In this document: piece after piece, positions 14,351-16,913 of the stretch
How the letters are laid out: every line of letters starts with the position of its first letter
How positions within the stretch are numbered: position 1 is the first letter of the stretch
Assembly (NCBI GenBank): GCA_002309345.1
Contig: DBWZ01000093.1
Location: 1-16,913 of the forward strand
From: Pseudobutyrivibrio sp. UBA1225
Lineage (GTDB): Bacteria; Bacillota; Clostridia; Lachnospirales; Lachnospiraceae
Reading direction: 5' to 3'
DNA: 16,913 nucleotides
Position numbers and translations under genes: made by a program
The notes under the pieces: generated by a model
The model's database searches: none
Seen by the model: the letters and a program-made list of their open reading frames with translations, nothing else
What the model was told of the DNA's origin: nothing

Positions 14351-16264
14351 CTATATTGTGCTGCTCAACTCTTCCCACTCATCGTATAGTTGACCAAGCT
14401 TCTTCTCTATCTCTTGCTGTTTGGCGTATAACTCATTAAGCTTGGCGGAATTTGAAGCGTTTTCAGGGAGAACAAATTCTTCATCAATAGCGCTTTTCTT
14501 TGATTCAAGTGATTCAATTTCTTCTTCTATTTTTAAAATTCTATTTTGTATCTTACGCTTTTCGGCTTCGATTCTTTTTTGTTCTTTGTAGTCAAGCTTT
14601 GCAGCTGTAGGTGCCTCTGCGTTTGAAGCAGAGGTGGCAGCATCGGTATTTCCATAGAGCTGCTCCTTTTTAGCAATGTAATCATCATAGTTACCTAGAT
14701 ATTTTGTAAATCCACTATCTGATAACTCTAGAATTATGTTTGCTGTCTTGTTGACAAAATATCTGTCATGACTTACATAAAGCAAGGTTCCATCGTAGTC
14801 ATTCAAGGCCTCCTCAAGCATCTGCTTAGAATCCATATCCAAGTGGTTGGTAGGCTCATCAAGGATGAGGAAATTGGATTTAGATAGCATAAGCTTGGCA
14901 AGGGATACACGACCTCTCTCACCACCTGATAATTCGCTTATACGTTTATAGACATCATCCTCTGTAAACATGAATGCGGCCAAAGTGTTCCTAACCTTTG
15001 TTTCAGTCAAAAACGGATAAGCATCATGAAGCTCAGAAAAAATCGTGTTGGTCTCTGTAAGACCTTGCTGCTCCTGGTCATAATAACCAACAGTAACATT
15101 GGCGCCAAATCTAATCTCACCTGATTCAAAATCAATGAGATTGTTGATGCACTTTAGGATGGTTGTTTTACCTGTACCATTGTCGCCTAAAATAGCAATT
15201 CTATCGCCCTTGTGTACATCGAATGAAAGGTCTGAAAAAATCAACTTATCATCATAATGCTTTGTCACATGAGAAAATTCCAAAACATCCTTGCCGCTTT
15301 CCTTTTCTATCTCTAAAGTAAGACGCATTTTAGGTGCATCCTTGTCTGGTGCATCCATCACGTCCATTTTATCTAAGAGCTTTTTACGACTTTCTGCCCT
15401 CTTGATAGATTTCTCTCTATTGTAGGATTGGAGCTTTTCGATAACGGCCTTTTGATGGGCTATTTCAGCCTGCTGCTTTTCATAGCTGCGTTCATAAGAA
15501 AGCTGAAATAGCTCTTTTTGAGCAACAAACTCTGTATAGTTACCTTTGTAGACAGAGGTTCTGCCATAGGATAAATCAACCACATGGTCAGCTATTTTAT
15601 CGAGGAAATATCTGTCGTGGGCAACGATGATAACAGCACCCTTATACGCAGCCAAATATCCTTCTAACCACATTATAGAATTTAAATCCAAATGGTTGAT
15701 AGGCTCATCTAAAAGTAGCAGATCTGGTGCAGATGCAAGAAGTCTACCAAGTGATACTCGGGTCTTTTGTCCACCTGATAACTCGCTCATGCTCTTATTT
15801 AAATCTTCTCCTTCAAATCCAAGCCCCTTTAAAATGCCTATAGCTTCTGATCTGAAGGTGTAACCACCCAGCATATCAAACTGATGCTGTAGCTTGTGAT
15901 ATGCTTCCATAAAGGATGACATTTCTGATGAATCTAACTGTCCCATCTGAGTTTCCATATCAGCAAGCTTTTGCTCCATAGATAGCAAATCTTCTCGAGC
16001 AGAAAGTACTGTATCTAAAATGTTGCTGCCAAAGGAATCCTCTTGATATTGAGCCAAATAACCAAAGGTAGCGTCCTTTTTAAGAGTTACCTCTCCTTCA
16101 TCGGCAGACAACTGGCCAATAATAATTTTGAGCAAGGTTGATTTACCAGTACCGTTGTTTCCAACGATGGCCACCTTGGAACCTTCGTCCACCGCAAAAG
16201 TAGCATCTTTAATTATGGCATCCTCTCCAAAGGATTTATATATATGAGAAACGTTTAGTAACAT
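14351..16264 (-). CDS. ABC-F family ATPase (YdiF-like ribosomal factor)
   Basis: A 637-residue soluble protein with two ABC nucleotide-binding domains and no membrane segments. ABC-F proteins act at the ribosomal E site, adjusting translation or giving antibiotic resistance. NBD1 has Walker A GNNGTGKST (35-43), LSGGQ (162-166) and DEPINHLD (186-193). NBD2 has GDNGTGKTT (360-368), LSGGE (445-449) and DEPTNHLD (469-476). The charged interdomain linker (about 245-315) is the P-site-tRNA-interaction type. A long C-terminal coiled coil (about 558-635) resembles YdiF/Uup-like members. NBD1 has Ile189 where the family has Thr; the catalytic Glu187 is intact. ATG 16264 has GGAG 8 nt upstream. It follows the pnp terminator and leads into rex with no terminator between. 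The housekeeping YdiF group is more likely than an antibiotic-resistance ABC-F, but this is not settled. Confidence 0.92.
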   Translation of the reverse strand: MLLNVSHIYKSFGEDAIIKDATFAVDEGSKVAIVGNNGTGKSTLLKIIIGQLSADEGEVTLKKDATFGYLAQYQEDSFGSNILDTVLSAREDLLSMEQKLADMETQMGQLDSSEMSSFMEAYHKLQHQFDMLGGYTFRSEAIGILKGLGFEGEDLNKSMSELSGGQKTRVSLGRLLASAPDLLLLDEPINHLDLNSIMWLEGYLAAYKGAVIIVAHDRYFLDKIADHVVDLSYGRTSVYKGNYTEFVAQKELFQLSYERSYEKQQAEIAHQKAVIEKLQSYNREKSIKRAESRKKLLDKMDVMDAPDKDAPKMRLTLEIEKESGKDVLEFSHVTKHYDDKLIFSDLSFDVHKGDRIAILGDNGTGKTTILKCINNLIDFESGEIRFGANVTVGYYDQEQQGLTETNTIFSELHDAYPFLTETKVRNTLAAFMFTEDDVYKRISELSGGERGRVSLAKLMLSKSNFLILDEPTNHLDMDSKQMLEEALNDYDGTLLYVSHDRYFVNKTANIILELSDSGFTKYLGNYDDYIAKKEQLYGNTDAATSASNAEAPTAAKLDYKEQKRIEAEKRKIQNRILKIEEEIESLESKKSAIDEEFVLPENASNSAKLNELYAKQQEIEKKLGQLYDEWEELSSTI

Positions 16265-16303
16265 AGTATTTTCTCCAAAAATTGGTATAGGAAAACGAAA
16301 TAA

Positions 16304-16329
16304 TGCGCCTGACTAAAATGCCAGGCGCA
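16304..16329 (-). terminator. Rho-independent terminator after pnp
   Basis: On the minus strand, TGCGCCTGGC / GTCAGGCGCA form a GC-rich 10-bp stem including one G-U pair, with a six-base loop ATTTTA. The tail TTATTTCGTTTT is only moderately T-rich. It lies 19 bases after the pnp stop and before the ABC-F gene. Confidence 0.68.
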
Positions 16330-16348
16330 CTAATAAATCTAGTTTAGC

Positions 16349-16913
16349 TTATTTAGCATCCTTGATTGAGAAGCTGATGCGTCCCATCTTGTCTTTGCCA
16401 AGGCATACAACCTTAACAGTATCGCCGAGTGTAAGAACATCCTCGACTCTGTCGATTCTCTCTTTAGCAATCTTAGAAATGTGTACCATTCCTTCCTTGC
16501 CAGGAGCGAACTCGATAAATGCACCGAATTCCTTGATGCTAACTACCTTACCTGTAAGGATCTGATCCTTCTCGAAGTCTGTAGTAATAATCTCAATCAT
16601 TCTCTTAGCCTCGTCCATCTTGGCAGCATCTGTACCACAGATAGAAACGTTGCCCTCGTCAGTGATATCGATTTTAACATCGCATCTTGCGATGATTTCG
16701 TTGATTGTCTTGCCACGCTGACCAACAACATCACCAATCTTCTCTGGATCGATTGTAAGCTGAATAATCTTTGGAGCGAATTCTCCAACTTCTTTACGTG
16801 GCTCAGCGATTGCTTTGCTCATGCAGTTGTCCATGATGAAGAATCTTGCCTCACGGCATCTTGCGATAGCGCCCTCTACAATTGGACGTGTAAGACCGTG
16901 AATCTTGATATCC
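16349..16913 (-). CDS. pnp: Polyribonucleotide nucleotidyltransferase (C-terminal part; 5' end outside window)
   Basis: The last 187 codons of PNPase, the trimeric 3'-5' exoribonuclease that degrades RNA by phosphorolysis in the cytosol. The frame is open to the right edge. The visible part begins with the end of the second RNase PH-like core (DIKIHGLTRPIVEGAI). The KH domain follows (about visible residues 45-105), with its GQRG loop in IGDVVGQRGKTINEI, then the S1 RNA-binding domain (about 117-184), with GKVVSIKEFGAFIEF and GKEGMVHISKIAKERI. The protein ends three residues after the S1 domain without the long acidic tail some species have. Met codons at 16834 and 16822 are internal, not starts. 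A GC-rich terminator follows the stop. Confidence 0.96.
   Translation of the reverse strand, partial: DIKIHGLTRPIVEGAIARCREARFFIMDNCMSKAIAEPRKEVGEFAPKIIQLTIDPEKIGDVVGQRGKTINEIIARCDVKIDITDEGNVSICGTDAAKMDEAKRMIEIITTDFEKDQILTGKVVSIKEFGAFIEFAPGKEGMVHISKIAKERIDRVEDVLTLGDTVKVVCLGKDKMGRISFSIKDAK

Noticed and set aside
16349..16834. A stand-alone 161-residue KH-S1 protein starting at Met 16834
   Set aside because: The frame continues upstream to the window edge with PNPase sequence in register, so the Met is internal to pnp.
1..16913. Mobile element, CRISPR array, defence island or secondary-metabolite cluster
   Set aside because: Every gene is on one strand with housekeeping relatives, the gaps are short and explained by promoters and terminators, and no transposase, integrase, repeat array or toxin-like gene was seen.

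Overview
The window is an ordinary-looking stretch of low-GC Firmicutes chromosome. All thirteen genes lie on the minus strand, packed tightly into operons. Protein similarity, the Rex operator type, the strong Shine-Dalgarno sites and sigma-A promoters, and the mix of formate-tetrahydrofolate ligase, glycogen synthase and Rex suggest a fermentative anaerobic clostridium, most likely a Lachnospiraceae of the Butyrivibrio/Pseudobutyrivibrio/Roseburia kind. The family assignment is inference. No tRNA, rRNA, CRISPR, transposase, phage or plasmid gene was seen. No intergenic gap exceeds about 215 bases.

In transcription order (high to low coordinates): the 3' end of pnp (16913-16349) closes with a hairpin terminator. 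Next come an ABC-F ATPase (16264-14351), Rex (14254-13625) and an unrecognised coiled-coil protein (13616-12846), ending in a clear terminator at 12801-12833. Rex has a consensus promoter (TTGACA-17-TATAAT) whose -35 box lies inside a near-perfect Rex operator, so rex and the coiled-coil gene should be under Rex autocontrol. A single-TM CorC/CBS protein (12709-11825), YebC (11765-11037, with its own promoter) and glycogen synthase (10991-9543) follow, ending in a terminator at 9502-9534. FtsK (9477-6790, TTG start), formate-tetrahydrofolate ligase (6773-5103) and a zinc-ribbon/TPR/chitobiase-C-domain membrane protein (5091-3922) form a compact unit that ends in up to three tandem hairpins (3771-3893). 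RlmH (3709-3230), pyrimidine-nucleoside phosphorylase (3208-1904), PhoH (1902-913) and a partial 7TM-HD protein (916-1) form the last unit.

The functions are mostly housekeeping: RNA decay (pnp), ribosome function (RlmH, ABC-F, possibly YebC and PhoH), redox control (Rex), one-carbon and nucleoside metabolism (fhs, pdp), storage polysaccharide (glgA) and chromosome segregation (ftsK). The most unusual item is the 7TM-HD protein running off the left edge. It resembles the c-di-AMP phosphodiesterase PgpH but lacks the usual extracellular domain, and Tyr-Arg replaces the catalytic His-Asp pair. I found no convincing sign of an undescribed multi-gene system. The other leads are the Rex-linked coiled-coil gene, the Rex operator/promoter overlap, and the missing Shine-Dalgarno site at rlmH.
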